IMG/VR virus record: IMGVR_UViG_3300044712_000465
Location: 1 to 38,997 of that record
Origin: a virus
DNA length: 38,997 bases
Strand: one strand, 5' to 3'
Shown here: positions 15,717 through 23,879 of the stretch, one piece after another
How positions within the stretch are numbered: the first letter of the stretch is position 1
Layout: each line of letters starts with the position of its first letter
Notes under the pieces: model-generated
Told to the model about the DNA's origin: nothing
What the model saw: the letters and a program-made list of their open reading frames with translations, nothing else
Database searches by the model: none
Made by a program: the position numbers and the translations under genes

Positions 15717-16477
15717 TTATGTTCTCCTATTATTCGAACTGTTATTAATTGAATCTTGAGCATCCTCTTCATCTTGTTGCTTTTTAATTTGCTCAAGTTC
15801 ATTTAGATATATAACCAATTGTAACTCATAAGGGGATATGGTGTCCAATTGTTCCCATGTTAAACCATGAACAATTGTTTGATATTTATATCGGAGATAA
15901 TCATAATATTCTTCATCAGATAGTTTACTAGGTCTAATGGTAACCTTTTCAATCTTTCCAGTTTGCCTATTCTCAATCTCTTCAATCCAGGAATTCTTCT
16001 GTAGAATGAATCGTTTGTATCTATCTAATTTTTTTTTGGGAGAGTACCTAAAGCTGATTGTACTATTTCATCAATGATTTGTTCATCAAACTCTAGTATA
16101 TCTTCTTTAGTCATTTCACGATCTGTTTTAGTTTCATTATCGTAAATACTTCCAGATATAAATCTTTCAACTACAAACTTCTGAAATGTTTTGAGTAAAT
16201 CTTGAGAAGTCTTTTCTGCTTCTTTTAATAAAGCTTCTTCTTTTGCTAGTAATTCTGGTGAACTCTCTTTTCCAAAAGTTGCATCGCTATCCAATTGAGA
16301 TTGAACTCTTTTAAGTTCTCTAGTAAGTCTATAATCTTCTCTAGTGAATTTAATGTTTACTTGCTTGAAATCCATTGCATCACGAAAACCTTTCATTGCA
16401 ATGAGTATGTAACTATTTTTCCATGTATCATCGTATTCTTTTAAGTCAATACGAATTTTTCTAACTATTTTTGACAT
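15717..16477 (-). CDS. Tail assembly chaperone, -1 frameshift product (gpGT-like)
   Basis: Translation starts at the 16025-16477 ATG and slips -1 on the A-run at 16029-16037, then continues in another open frame to TAA at 15717-15719. The product would be about 253 residues: 149 common ones, a Lys, then 103 more (beginning LDRYKRFILQKNSWIEEIE). The downstream frame has no ATG, is open right through the slip site, and fills the otherwise empty stretch before the tape measure. Position between tail tube and tape measure is where siphoviruses encode the G/GT pair. The extension is Glu, Lys and Tyr-rich, and the stop abuts the tape-measure gene. Confidence 0.8.
16025..16477 (-). CDS. Tail assembly chaperone, short form (gpG-like)
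   Basis: A 150-residue, charged, helical protein beginning MSKIVRKIRIDLKEYDD and ending LPKKN at TAG (16025-16027). Like lambda gpG it is made in excess, while a minority of ribosomes make the longer form. It lies directly between the major tail protein (16514-17536) and the tape measure. The assignment rests on position, size and the slippery end; sequence similarity to known chaperones is not visible by eye. Confidence 0.8.
   Translation of the reverse strand: MSKIVRKIRIDLKEYDDTWKNSYILIAMKGFRDAMDFKQVNIKFTREDYRLTRELKRVQSQLDSDATFGKESSPELLAKEEALLKEAEKTSQDLLKTFQKFVVERFISGSIYDNETKTDREMTKEDILEFDEQIIDEIVQSALGTLPKKN
16029..16040 (-). promoter_or_regulatory. Programmed -1 frameshift slippery site
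   Basis: On the minus strand the end of the short gene reads CCC followed by nine A, then TTAG: codons CCA AAA AAA AAT TAG. A -1 slip on A-AAA-AAA lets both tRNAs re-pair fully and leads to AAA TTA GAT in the long frame. The TAG stop sits two codons after the slip position. I did not find an obvious downstream stem, but a nine-A run can slip alone. Confidence 0.75.
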
Positions 16478-16513
16478 AGTATAAAGTGATTCAAATTAAT
16501 TCAATTCTTCTTT

Positions 16514-17536
16514 TTAAGAAGCATCGGCCAATGTATAAGCAGGAACATTATTTACTATTGTAAATTCTACAGGTGCAGTTGCAACAGCAGGATCATCTAC
16601 AGCTAATAATGTTAGTGATTGTTTAACAATATCATTTGCTCCACCTTGTCTTGACCATTGAGTAATGAATTGAGCAGGATATGATATAACAATGCTAGGT
16701 CTTGTACTTGCAACACTTCCATCTACAAATCTTGAGGTATCAATTATATCCACTTCGCTCTTCATTTTGTCATTATTCTCCCAATTTGTTTTGAGAGCAT
16801 TATCAGGCATTAATGCAGTTATTTCATTTTCAAACTTGTCTTGTAATGTGAACAAGTCACTCATTTCATTATCTCCTAAAGAGTAATTACTTTCAGAACC
16901 ACTTAGATTGAATTGATGTTTTGCTGTTAAAGTTAATAACTTCTGAGCAGCAAGAGAATCAGTAGTCTTAGAGATTTGGAAGTTAACATTTCTTCCAACA
17001 AAGTCTAATGGCGCACCAGTTATGACATTAGTTACAGTTTGTTTCTTTGGATATCTAGCTTGACCAGATATTTCAACTGTTACATAGCCACCTGGTTCTG
17101 CAACTAAATCTATCTTTTCATATCTAGCACCTAAAGCAACTAAATCTTCTCTATCTGGATCATCAAAATATAAAGCGAATGATTGACCTAAAGTAGCAGA
17201 ATTAGAATTCAAGTATGTAAGCTTATGACTGAAAACTGCTGTTTCTCCACCAACAAGTGAAGTGACAATACTGAATTTCTGTAAAAGCAAAAGTGGAAGT
17301 ATATTTTCATTCACCTTTAGTTTCATTGTCCATTCCATTCTTCTGAGTGTTTCTTTAACACTATCTACTTCATAAGTACTACCTAACATAGCATTATTTT
17401 CAGCTTTCTCAATAGTTTCTTTCCAACCAAATTCAACAACACCTAAAGAAAAGATGTATGGATTGCTATGTTCAACACCATATTGAACTTCTCTAGCAAT
17501 AGATACACTTGTTTTCCTCAATATTCCGTTTGACAT
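16514..17536 (-). CDS. Major tail tube protein
   Basis: A 340-residue protein in the place of the tail tube gene. The N-terminus (VSIAREVQYGVEHSNPYIFSL) and the central block (VALGARYEKIDLVAEPGGYVTVEISGQARYPKK, given in parts: residues about 130-160) are typical of beta-barrel tube proteins of long-tailed phages. Its length is above the usual 150-250, so it may carry an extra C-terminal Ig-like domain (about 240-340, ending FTIVNNVPAYTLADAS). It is preceded by the 41-aa ORF and followed by the chaperone gene. Confidence 0.8.
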   Translation of the reverse strand: MSNGILRKTSVSIAREVQYGVEHSNPYIFSLGVVEFGWKETIEKAENNAMLGSTYEVDSVKETLRRMEWTMKLKVNENILPLLLLQKFSIVTSLVGGETAVFSHKLTYLNSNSATLGQSFALYFDDPDREDLVALGARYEKIDLVAEPGGYVTVEISGQARYPKKQTVTNVITGAPLDFVGRNVNFQISKTTDSLAAQKLLTLTAKHQFNLSGSESNYSLGDNEMSDLFTLQDKFENEITALMPDNALKTNWENNDKMKSEVDIIDTSRFVDGSVASTRPSIVISYPAQFITQWSRQGGANDIVKQSLTLLAVDDPAVATAPVEFTIVNNVPAYTLADAS

Positions 17537-17541
17537 TTGTT

Positions 17542-17667
17542 TTATATTTGATTGAATTTATTGATTGCTTCCGCTTTGTTACTTGCAACAATCACAACTT
17601 TGTGATTATCCTTAAAAAAAGTATAATATATCTTCTTTGTTTTGTCCAACTGCTTCTTTTTTCTCAT
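17542..17667 (-). CDS. 41-aa basic ORF between tail terminator and tail tube
   Basis: A complete small frame with ATG at 17665-17667 directly against the TAA of 17668-18153, and stop TAA at 17542-17544, six bases before the tail tube start. It encodes 41 residues, very Lys-rich at the N-terminus (MRKKKQLDKTKKIYYTFFKD), ending NKAEAINKFNQI. Contiguous packing with both neighbours argues that it is translated. The family is unknown. It could be a minor tail protein or assembly factor. Confidence 0.65.
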   Translation of the reverse strand: MRKKKQLDKTKKIYYTFFKDNHKVVIVASNKAEAINKFNQI

Positions 17668-18153
17668 TTACATTTGTTTAACTGAAATTAATATATAGAG
17701 AACGAACTTTATACTCATATAGATCCTAATTCCTGCATTTGTTAACTCATAAGATGGTGTAGTTTCCATAGGAATTATTCTGCTAACTCTTATTCCATTT
17801 GCTCCATCTTCAAATATGTTAGGAACTTTTTGTAATGCATTGAGTACTACATCTTCAATATTAGAAAATCTATCAATCCTTGAATCAGCATCTGATTGAC
17901 TAATAGTAGATTCAATATCATCAGTAATAATAGCATTGAAAGCATAACCTCTTTCATCATAGTCGTTTCCAAGAATTTGTGGAGCAGTTCCATCAACAGC
18001 AATTTCACATGCAGGAACTTTCGTTGGGATGTTAACAAACATCTTTTCAACTTGACCAAAAACTAAATCATCAGTCCCTGGATACTTTAGAGTTCTGAAG
18101 TAATCTCTTATCTGAGTATGTATTTCTTTTTTGAATAATTCATTACTATCCAT
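17668..18153 (-). CDS. Tail completion / terminator protein
   Basis: A 161-residue protein in the slot of lambda gpU-like or tail terminator proteins: after the gp10-like neck gene and before the tail tube. Its mixed fold includes RTLKYPGTDDLVFGQVEKM, IAVDGTAPQILG, YAFNAIITDDIES and a C-terminal strand ending YMSIKFVLYILISVKQM. Terminators cap the assembled tube and join it to the head. Similarity is by order and size rather than a motif. It overlaps the start of 18146-18613 by a few bases. Confidence 0.7.
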   Translation of the reverse strand: MDSNELFKKEIHTQIRDYFRTLKYPGTDDLVFGQVEKMFVNIPTKVPACEIAVDGTAPQILGNDYDERGYAFNAIITDDIESTISQSDADSRIDRFSNIEDVVLNALQKVPNIFEDGANGIRVSRIIPMETTPSYELTNAGIRIYMSIKFVLYILISVKQM

Positions 18154-18613
18154 TTGTAGATTCTACCATTTTATTCATCTCTTGTGTGAAATGCATCAGC
18201 ATATGCTTAACTACATACATTCGTGATCCAATTGCAGCACGTGTTGCGAATTTGTTAGGTTTAATACCCCCTGCTCCTTTGTTTGTTTCTCCATTCTTAA
18301 CTCTTCCGAATGATGGATAGTCTTTTTCTGAACCTTTAAAACGTCCTGTACCTCCTGCAACTGCTAAAGGGTATCTAAACCCATTATTAGTGGCAATCGT
18401 TGTTACATCATAGTATATATCATCTCTAATAGCCCAAACACTACTAGCATGAACCTTACTTGCAGCAAGTCCAGATAATCTAGGGATTTCCCTTAGATAT
18501 TGTTTAACTACTAATGGTCTTGAAGTTTCCATTCCTGCTTTTATAACAGGTAATGTAAGTGCTGGATTTTTAATTAGTTTTGATAGTTTGTATCTTGTTA
18601 CTATATCAATCAT
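18146..18613 (-). CDS. HK97 gp10-like neck protein
   Basis: A 155-residue basic protein with a helical N-terminus and a beta/Gly-rich centre (RYPLAVAGGTGRFKGSEKDY). It is in the place and size range of HK97 gp10-like head-tail joining proteins. The sequence shows AASKVHASSVWAIRDDIYYDV, common to this group of capsid-to-tail connectors. The exact subfamily is not certain. Overlap with 17668-18153 (8 bases) and 5-base spacing to the next gene show a compact neck operon. Confidence 0.65.
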   Translation of the reverse strand: MIDIVTRYKLSKLIKNPALTLPVIKAGMETSRPLVVKQYLREIPRLSGLAASKVHASSVWAIRDDIYYDVTTIATNNGFRYPLAVAGGTGRFKGSEKDYPSFGRVKNGETNKGAGGIKPNKFATRAAIGSRMYVVKHMLMHFTQEMNKMVESTNG

Positions 18614-18618
18614 AGCTT

Positions 18619-19002
18619 TTAACTTGCATCAGGTATATAAAGTTCTGATGTTTTTCTAGTGATTATCATGTGCAAATGTTGGTCTTTATCTTCGAATGGA
18701 TCTTCAATATATGAAACACCAGTTACGCCATAATCTACGTCATTAATAGTTATAACATCATTAGGAGAAGGATTTGTTTTATAACCTAACGAATCTATCA
18801 AGCTATTATAAATACTTACATTAGCTTTTGCATAAAACATATATTCTTTTCCCCAATCATTTTGATTTTGTAATTGAGACCTATCATCCTGCATTTGAAT
18901 ATGACAAAGACCTTCAGCAATAGTAACGAGTTCATCAATCTGAGTGTCTGCAACTCTAATCTTTCTCTTGAGGTAATATGTTTTAGTGTAAAAATCATCC
19001 AT
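18619..19002 (-). CDS. Head closure / head-tail adaptor protein
   Basis: A 127-residue beta-rich protein of head-closure type (SPP1 gp16 / HK97 gp7-like position). N-terminal YYLKRKIRVADTQIDELVTI, a central KANVSIYNSLIDSLGYK and a C-terminal VDYGVTGVSYIEDPFEDKDQ are consistent with the small barrel that seals the connector after packaging. The assignment is mainly from gene order between adaptor 19002-19613 and gp10-like 18146-18613. Its ATG is adjacent to the stop of the adaptor gene. Confidence 0.6.
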   Translation of the reverse strand: MDDFYTKTYYLKRKIRVADTQIDELVTIAEGLCHIQMQDDRSQLQNQNDWGKEYMFYAKANVSIYNSLIDSLGYKTNPSPNDVITINDVDYGVTGVSYIEDPFEDKDQHLHMIITRKTSELYIPDAS

Positions 19003-19613
19003 TATATTAGGCTAATCTTTTTATATGGATCAATAAGAATCATCTCTGATTCAGTTAAACTTGCAATACCATTTACATTCTGATAAGTGACTGAGTAATC
19101 TTTCAATTGTTTACTCTTTACATTAGCAACCTTTTCAGATTGTGAGTTAGTAACCATTCTTGCAACAAGTTGTGTAGCTACCATAGCAACAGTGCTAGGA
19201 ACTTCTCCACTTGTGAAAATTGCAGTTATTCGCACATTTGCAACTCCTTCTGAGAATCTAGTTGACCTAAGCATGATAGTATCTTTAATTGTTGAATTGT
19301 TAGGTAATAAACTGAAATCAGTAGTATTAGTGTTATCAAAACTTGTATGAGCATTTCCTTGAGAATCAAGTAATTCAATTAATGTGAGGTCTTTAAAATC
19401 ATCTGTATATAGGAATTGTGAACATTGACCATCAAATAATCTTGTAGACGAAGTAACACTTCTATCACCAACTGAAACCCAATCTCTATGACAATAAGTA
19501 GCTATATAAGTAGAAACAGCATCAATCATTCCTTCAATACTCCCTAACTCATTAGAGTTCAACTTTCTTTGTAAATAAGATTCTACTTTTTCTTTAGTTG
19601 TATATTTAGACAT
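19002..19613 (-). CDS. Head-tail connector / adaptor (gp6-like)
   Basis: A 203-residue protein. The N-terminal 60 residues are helical (TTKEKVESYLQRKLNSNELGS then a Met/Ile/Asp-rich helix) as in phage head-tail adaptors that bind the portal ring. The rest is beta-rich, with TSSTRLFDGQCSQFL and IRVT-type strands. It is the first gene after the capsid terminator and probably the first of the neck-tail transcription unit. The start is ATG at 19611-19613; a promoter-like extended -10 lies about 100 bases upstream. Confidence 0.7.
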   Translation of the reverse strand: MSKYTTKEKVESYLQRKLNSNELGSIEGMIDAVSTYIATYCHRDWVSVGDRSVTSSTRLFDGQCSQFLYTDDFKDLTLIELLDSQGNAHTSFDNTNTTDFSLLPNNSTIKDTIMLRSTRFSEGVANVRITAIFTSGEVPSTVAMVATQLVARMVTNSQSEKVANVKSKQLKDYSVTYQNVNGIASLTESEMILIDPYKKISLI

Positions 19614-19716
19614 TGCTTACAATTTCTAATCTTATGTATTTTACAAACCTCATTGAACTTGTGTTTATGCGATAATATAGCTCTATTATTGACATTCTTT
19701 CCTTGCATCATAATTG

Positions 19717-19745
19717 ATTATAGCATAAATAAAAGAAAAATCCCT
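19717..19745 (-). promoter_or_regulatory. Candidate extended -10 promoter after the capsid terminator
   Basis: Minus-strand TATGCTATAAT, with a perfect -10 TATAAT at 19717-19722 and an extended TGC before it. There is no good -35, since the spacer overlaps the terminator U-tract. It would restart transcription for the neck and tail genes after the capsid terminator. Position supports it, but a lone TATAAT is easy by chance in this AT-rich DNA. Confidence 0.4.
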
Positions 19746-19769
19746 CTCAACTTTTGGTCAAGAGGGATT
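19731..19769 (-). terminator. Intrinsic terminator after the capsid gene
   Basis: On the minus strand, 20 bases past the stop of 19790-21607, a 9-bp perfect stem (AATCCCTCT / AGAGGGATT, arms 19761-19769 and 19739-19747) with a 13-base loop is followed by TTTCTTTTATTT. GC in the lower stem and a U-rich tail are characteristic of a Rho-independent terminator. It separates the capsid-portal-terminase genes from the neck-tail unit, so capsid mRNA can be made in excess. Confidence 0.85.
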
Positions 19770-19789
19770 GTCAAATTCATCTTTTAAGA

Positions 19790-21607
19790 CTAGCTTGATG
19801 CGGTTCCAGTCTTGATTATTGCAAATGCAGATGGGAATCTAACTCTTGCGTTTAATCTCTTAACTGCTCTCAAAGCTTTCTTATCTTCGAGTAGTAAGTT
19901 ATGATACACTTCTGGATTATCAACATCAGCAACAGTACCTGTATTAAAGAGTTCAATCTTTAATTGAGTTCTCTCTCCTAATGTTACATAGTCTAAGTTA
20001 CCATAAGCCATGAATGCTTTGTCTGCACCATCCTCTGCAACTCCTGGCATTACTTCTACTAACTCATAAGGTGCGCCCCATATCGTACCATCTACAGGAC
20101 CATTTACACCTGGCTTCCAAATATAGTTATCTTGTAAGTCCTTAATTTTCTGTAGTACACCTAACAATGTTCTGTTGAAATACCACTTAGCACCTGTTGA
20201 AGCTGCTGTTGATATTGCATACATAGCATCGATTATCTTATCAAAGTTCAATCCTGTAAGAATACTATCAGTTGCAAGTGTAATTATATTTACACCATCA
20301 GCTACTTCTAATTCAAGTAATCCTGGATATACATTTGCATTTGCTTCTCCAACACCCTTTACTCTAGTGAATACAAATACATCTTCATTTCTTGCTACTT
20401 CTCTAGCAAACATATTTGATGCATCTCTGAAAAGGTCAATTGCTGAATCCTCTTCTAGTTCATCAGTCATTGGAAGAATACCAGCAATCTTTCTCCATGT
20501 GAGGAAGAATTCAGTATAACCAAGCTTTGTAGAAGTCTTTTTACCACCTTCTGCTGTATCAGTCATTCTTAGAGTATCATCTCCGATAATCATTTGAACA
20601 CCCTTACCTTTTGTTGATCTGATAAATCTAGCATTTCTTCTAGCTACACCATATTGAGGGATTAATCTCTCAACTTCTGCAACAAAATCCTGAGGTGGGA
20701 GAACTGCTACATCATCTGTAGTGTTCATAACATCTTTTCTATATCTTGAAGTGTTACCAGTTATAACAGCTTTTGCGAACATGTAGAAAGCTTTTTCTTT
20801 AGAAACTTCTTTCTTTTTTGCTCCAATCTTGTTTGGATCAGCAACAGTATTAATAGCTTTTTTCTCAACTGGATCTAAATCAGCTTTCAAAGCTTTTAGT
20901 TTTTCATCCATTTTACTCTCTTGATCTGCAAGAAGAGATTTCATTTCTGAAACAACATCTTTCTCAACCAAAACAGAAGCAAATTTTGCTTTCTCTGATT
21001 CAGTCATATTAGAAGTTTCGCCTTTAAGAAAAGCAATCTCACCAACGGTTAGGTCATTTAACTCTTTAGCGAGAACATCTTTTAGAATGTACATTGTTTT
21101 AGAATTTGTTAAATTTATTTTTTCTAATTCTTCCAAAGGATAGCATGAAATATTTGTAGTGTCCAGACCTTTAGCATGAGCCTTAGCAAGGGCATTAGCA
21201 TTAGCAGGAACTGCTACTACAGAATATTCAAGTAATTCAGTTTTAGTGAATGTATTTCCTTCACCTTCAAAAGCCATAAAGCCAATTGAAAATGCGTTTA
21301 AATACTTTCCTTTTAGAAGTTCGTAAACTTGTCTTGCAAATGGATATTCATTTATTGCAAATTCCATCTTAGCAACTAATCCTTCAGCAGTCTTTCTTAA
21401 TGATACAGTTTTAGCAATTGGTAAACTTGAATAATCATGTGCCCATAAAACAACAGGATTCTTTTTATAGTTCTTTAAATCAATACCATCTAGTTTAACT
21501 TTCTCTCCATGTCTATCAATATCTTCTGTTGAAACAATCGCTTCAATAATACCCTCTCCAATATCTTTAGTGTATGCTTGAATCGTTTTATAAAATTTCT
21601 TTTTCAT
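19790..21607 (-). CDS. Prohead protease - major capsid protein fusion (HK97 type)
   Basis: A 605-residue protein. Residues about 20-160 are an HK97-type (S78) prohead protease with a His in VLWAHDYSSLPI (H57), the Ser in NAFSIGF (S107), and the trailing ELLEYSVVAVPAN. Residues about 165-260 are a charged delta-like scaffold region (KSLLADQESKMDEKLKALK). Residues 270-605 are an HK97-fold capsid protein (VLPPQDFVAEVERL, TEFFLTWRKIAGILPMTDEL, DVFVFTRVKG). The protease would cut itself and the scaffold from the shell. Protease and capsid are usually separate genes; a single-chain arrangement is known but less common. The start is ATG at 21605-21607. Confidence 0.9.
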   Translation of the reverse strand: MKKKFYKTIQAYTKDIGEGIIEAIVSTEDIDRHGEKVKLDGIDLKNYKKNPVVLWAHDYSSLPIAKTVSLRKTAEGLVAKMEFAINEYPFARQVYELLKGKYLNAFSIGFMAFEGEGNTFTKTELLEYSVVAVPANANALAKAHAKGLDTTNISCYPLEELEKINLTNSKTMYILKDVLAKELNDLTVGEIAFLKGETSNMTESEKAKFASVLVEKDVVSEMKSLLADQESKMDEKLKALKADLDPVEKKAINTVADPNKIGAKKKEVSKEKAFYMFAKAVITGNTSRYRKDVMNTTDDVAVLPPQDFVAEVERLIPQYGVARRNARFIRSTKGKGVQMIIGDDTLRMTDTAEGGKKTSTKLGYTEFFLTWRKIAGILPMTDELEEDSAIDLFRDASNMFAREVARNEDVFVFTRVKGVGEANANVYPGLLELEVADGVNIITLATDSILTGLNFDKIIDAMYAISTAASTGAKWYFNRTLLGVLQKIKDLQDNYIWKPGVNGPVDGTIWGAPYELVEVMPGVAEDGADKAFMAYGNLDYVTLGERTQLKIELFNTGTVADVDNPEVYHNLLLEDKKALRAVKRLNARVRFPSAFAIIKTGTASS

Positions 21608-21645
21608 ATTGAAATAATATCATCTTAAATTAATTTAATCCACTA

Positions 21646-23841
21646 CTAGAAATCAGTACCGATTAAAACTGGAAGTATTGCACATCTACATCTAGGATGA
21701 AGAGGTGGAAAGTTAACATCTACATAACTATTCTCATAGTCACTTTCTCCTGCATGGACATGAGCGCCAACTGGAACAAATGATTCTTTAAGTCCAATCA
21801 TTTTACCTTTCAATGATTCGCAAAATGCACATGCATCAGGTTCTGCATACCATCTTTTACCAATAACTTCAGGAGACATCATATAAGCTTTCAAAGTTCC
21901 AAAGTTAACTGCTGCAGTTGCTTCAGTTCTTGCAATGTTTTCTGCATGACTTGTTTTCATTCCAACATAGATTTCTTGTACTCTCTTTCTAAGTTGTGAA
22001 ATAGTTTCACCTTCAAGAATTCCAGTAGACAATGAATCTTGAAGGGCAGAAATAATATCAGCATTTACTTCTTCTGATAGCTTGAGTATTCTCTCTTTAA
22101 TAAATTCAACAGTTGCAGCATCAATACTAATTATTTGATCCAATTCATCTAGTATCTTTAATCCTAATTTTGCACCAGCATTAATAGCTTCATAACCTAA
22201 AACAGTTAAAGCTTCTTTCATCCTTTCTGCTGCTTGTGCTTCATCAAATAACCATCCTTCAATATCTTTAGTGATAATTCCTTTACTTCCCTTTATAGGA
22301 TTATTAGAGAATATTTCTTTCTCTTGTCTATTAAACTCCTTAATGAGTAATTCTTTATATACTGGAACGAATGAATCTTGTGTTGCTAGTATTTGATCAA
22401 AATAGTTTCTATCTATCTTTTCTCTAGCTTTCTCTATTTTTTTTTTGCTAGGCTTAAACTTCTTTTTCTTTATTTTCTCAGGCTTAGTATCTTTTTGTTC
22501 TGGATCAGATTCTTCAGGATTATCTTCACCATCTCCCATATCTTCACCATCACTTGAATCTTGAGGTTCTTTTGGTTTACTTGAAGAGTTTGGCTTATCA
22601 TTACTTGTATCAGTAGTATTATTATTTGAGTTTTCATCTTCTTCTTTTGATTCAATAGGAACCATGTTTATAGGTACATAAATAGTATCTCCTCCTTCAA
22701 CAGGTTGTAAACCTTTTTCTGCTCTAATCTCATTTACTGTTAACCACTTGTTAACTGCAATCTCCCATCCTTCATTCTTTTCCTTTTCACTACTTGTTAC
22801 AAATGGAGAGTACTTAATCTTAGCATTCTGTAAATCAGATAATTGAGGGTAGAGGAAAGCATTGAGATGGTCAATAAGTCTATCTACTTCAGGGATAATA
22901 ACATTCTCATGAAGAACGATTCTAGCTTCTCTTGCATTTGCTCTATTTACATCATCACTAATACCTAACATTGTTTTGCTCATTCTAAACATTATCATGA
23001 TGTCATCTCTAGTTAGATTCTTAATCTCTTTGAGTGCAATATCTCCTAATTCCATTCCCAACTTCTGGTAATCAAGACCACCTGCAACACCTAACAACAT
23101 AGTTTTTCCTGCATTCTTTACACCAGAATATGTATCTTTGAATTGTTGTTTAATCTTTTTAAAGTTATCTTCATTTGTTACCCCTCTAATGTTTAATACT
23201 CCTGATGGTCGACCAGAATTCTTTATAGCATTCTTAGTCCAATCAGATGAATATTCTTCAGTAAGAATATAAGTTTTACCTGCTTCAATAGGGCCATAAC
23301 CTCTAAATGGATTATTAGGATTTGGCATCTTAAAGTGTAGAATCTCATTCACATCAAAAGGTATTCTTTCACCTTTCGAGTTAATAAGAACATATCCAGT
23401 AACTGTAGCATTAGCTAAACTATCATCAATTACAACTTCCATTCTACTAGGATCAAGCAAATAGAGTTCTCTAATCTTCCCTGATTTAACTCCTCTCGCA
23501 AGATACCAGAATGATTCGCCACATAGTTTCATATAAGTGAAATGCAACTCTAGGAACATAAATTGAGATTGTTCTTTGTTTGGCTTCTTTATTAATTCCA
23601 GAAATGGATCACTAGTCTTGATAGTTTCGTTTCCATCCTTATCTGTAGTAACAACTTGAAATTCAACTTTAGCAGCATTTTCAGCGATTTGAGAAACAAT
23701 TGGATATACATATCTCTTGTATTGCTCCATTAATTGTTTTCGTGACCAATGTTTATCACCGGAACTCCAAGGCCAATAACCAGAACTCAAGCCTACTGAT
23801 TTAGAAGAGAATCTGCTTAATATGCTTTGTATTATATTCAT
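21646..23841 (-). CDS. Portal protein fused to MuF-type head morphogenesis domain
   Basis: A 731-residue protein. Residues about 20-385 are an HK97-type portal (RKQLMEQYKRYVYPIVSQIA, LHFTYMKLCGESFWYLARG, VNEILHFKMPNP, and NRANAREARIVLHENVI). Residues 400-480 form a low-complexity Asn, Ser, Asp, Glu, Lys-rich linker. Residues about 480-731 form a Mu gpF-like minor head domain with ARTEATAAVNFGT, the C..C cluster in EPDACAFCESLKGKMIGL and the terminal PPLHPRCRC that defines the family. The portal makes the packaging ring; the MuF part would go inside the prohead. No toxin-like C-terminus is attached after the RCRC motif. Confidence 0.92.
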   Translation of the reverse strand: MNIIQSILSRFSSKSVGLSSGYWPWSSGDKHWSRKQLMEQYKRYVYPIVSQIAENAAKVEFQVVTTDKDGNETIKTSDPFLELIKKPNKEQSQFMFLELHFTYMKLCGESFWYLARGVKSGKIRELYLLDPSRMEVVIDDSLANATVTGYVLINSKGERIPFDVNEILHFKMPNPNNPFRGYGPIEAGKTYILTEEYSSDWTKNAIKNSGRPSGVLNIRGVTNEDNFKKIKQQFKDTYSGVKNAGKTMLLGVAGGLDYQKLGMELGDIALKEIKNLTRDDIMIMFRMSKTMLGISDDVNRANAREARIVLHENVIIPEVDRLIDHLNAFLYPQLSDLQNAKIKYSPFVTSSEKEKNEGWEIAVNKWLTVNEIRAEKGLQPVEGGDTIYVPINMVPIESKEEDENSNNNTTDTSNDKPNSSSKPKEPQDSSDGEDMGDGEDNPEESDPEQKDTKPEKIKKKKFKPSKKKIEKAREKIDRNYFDQILATQDSFVPVYKELLIKEFNRQEKEIFSNNPIKGSKGIITKDIEGWLFDEAQAAERMKEALTVLGYEAINAGAKLGLKILDELDQIISIDAATVEFIKERILKLSEEVNADIISALQDSLSTGILEGETISQLRKRVQEIYVGMKTSHAENIARTEATAAVNFGTLKAYMMSPEVIGKRWYAEPDACAFCESLKGKMIGLKESFVPVGAHVHAGESDYENSYVDVNFPPLHPRCRCAILPVLIGTDF

Positions 23842-23879
23842 AGTCTTATATTATCAAATAAAGCAAATTCATTCCATAG

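Noticed and set aside
20175-20519. 114-aa plus-strand ORF in the capsid gene
   Set aside because: Shadow of the capsid frame; codon use and lack of signals do not support it. The same applies to plus-strand ORFs at 9651, 14390, 26181, 35861 and others.
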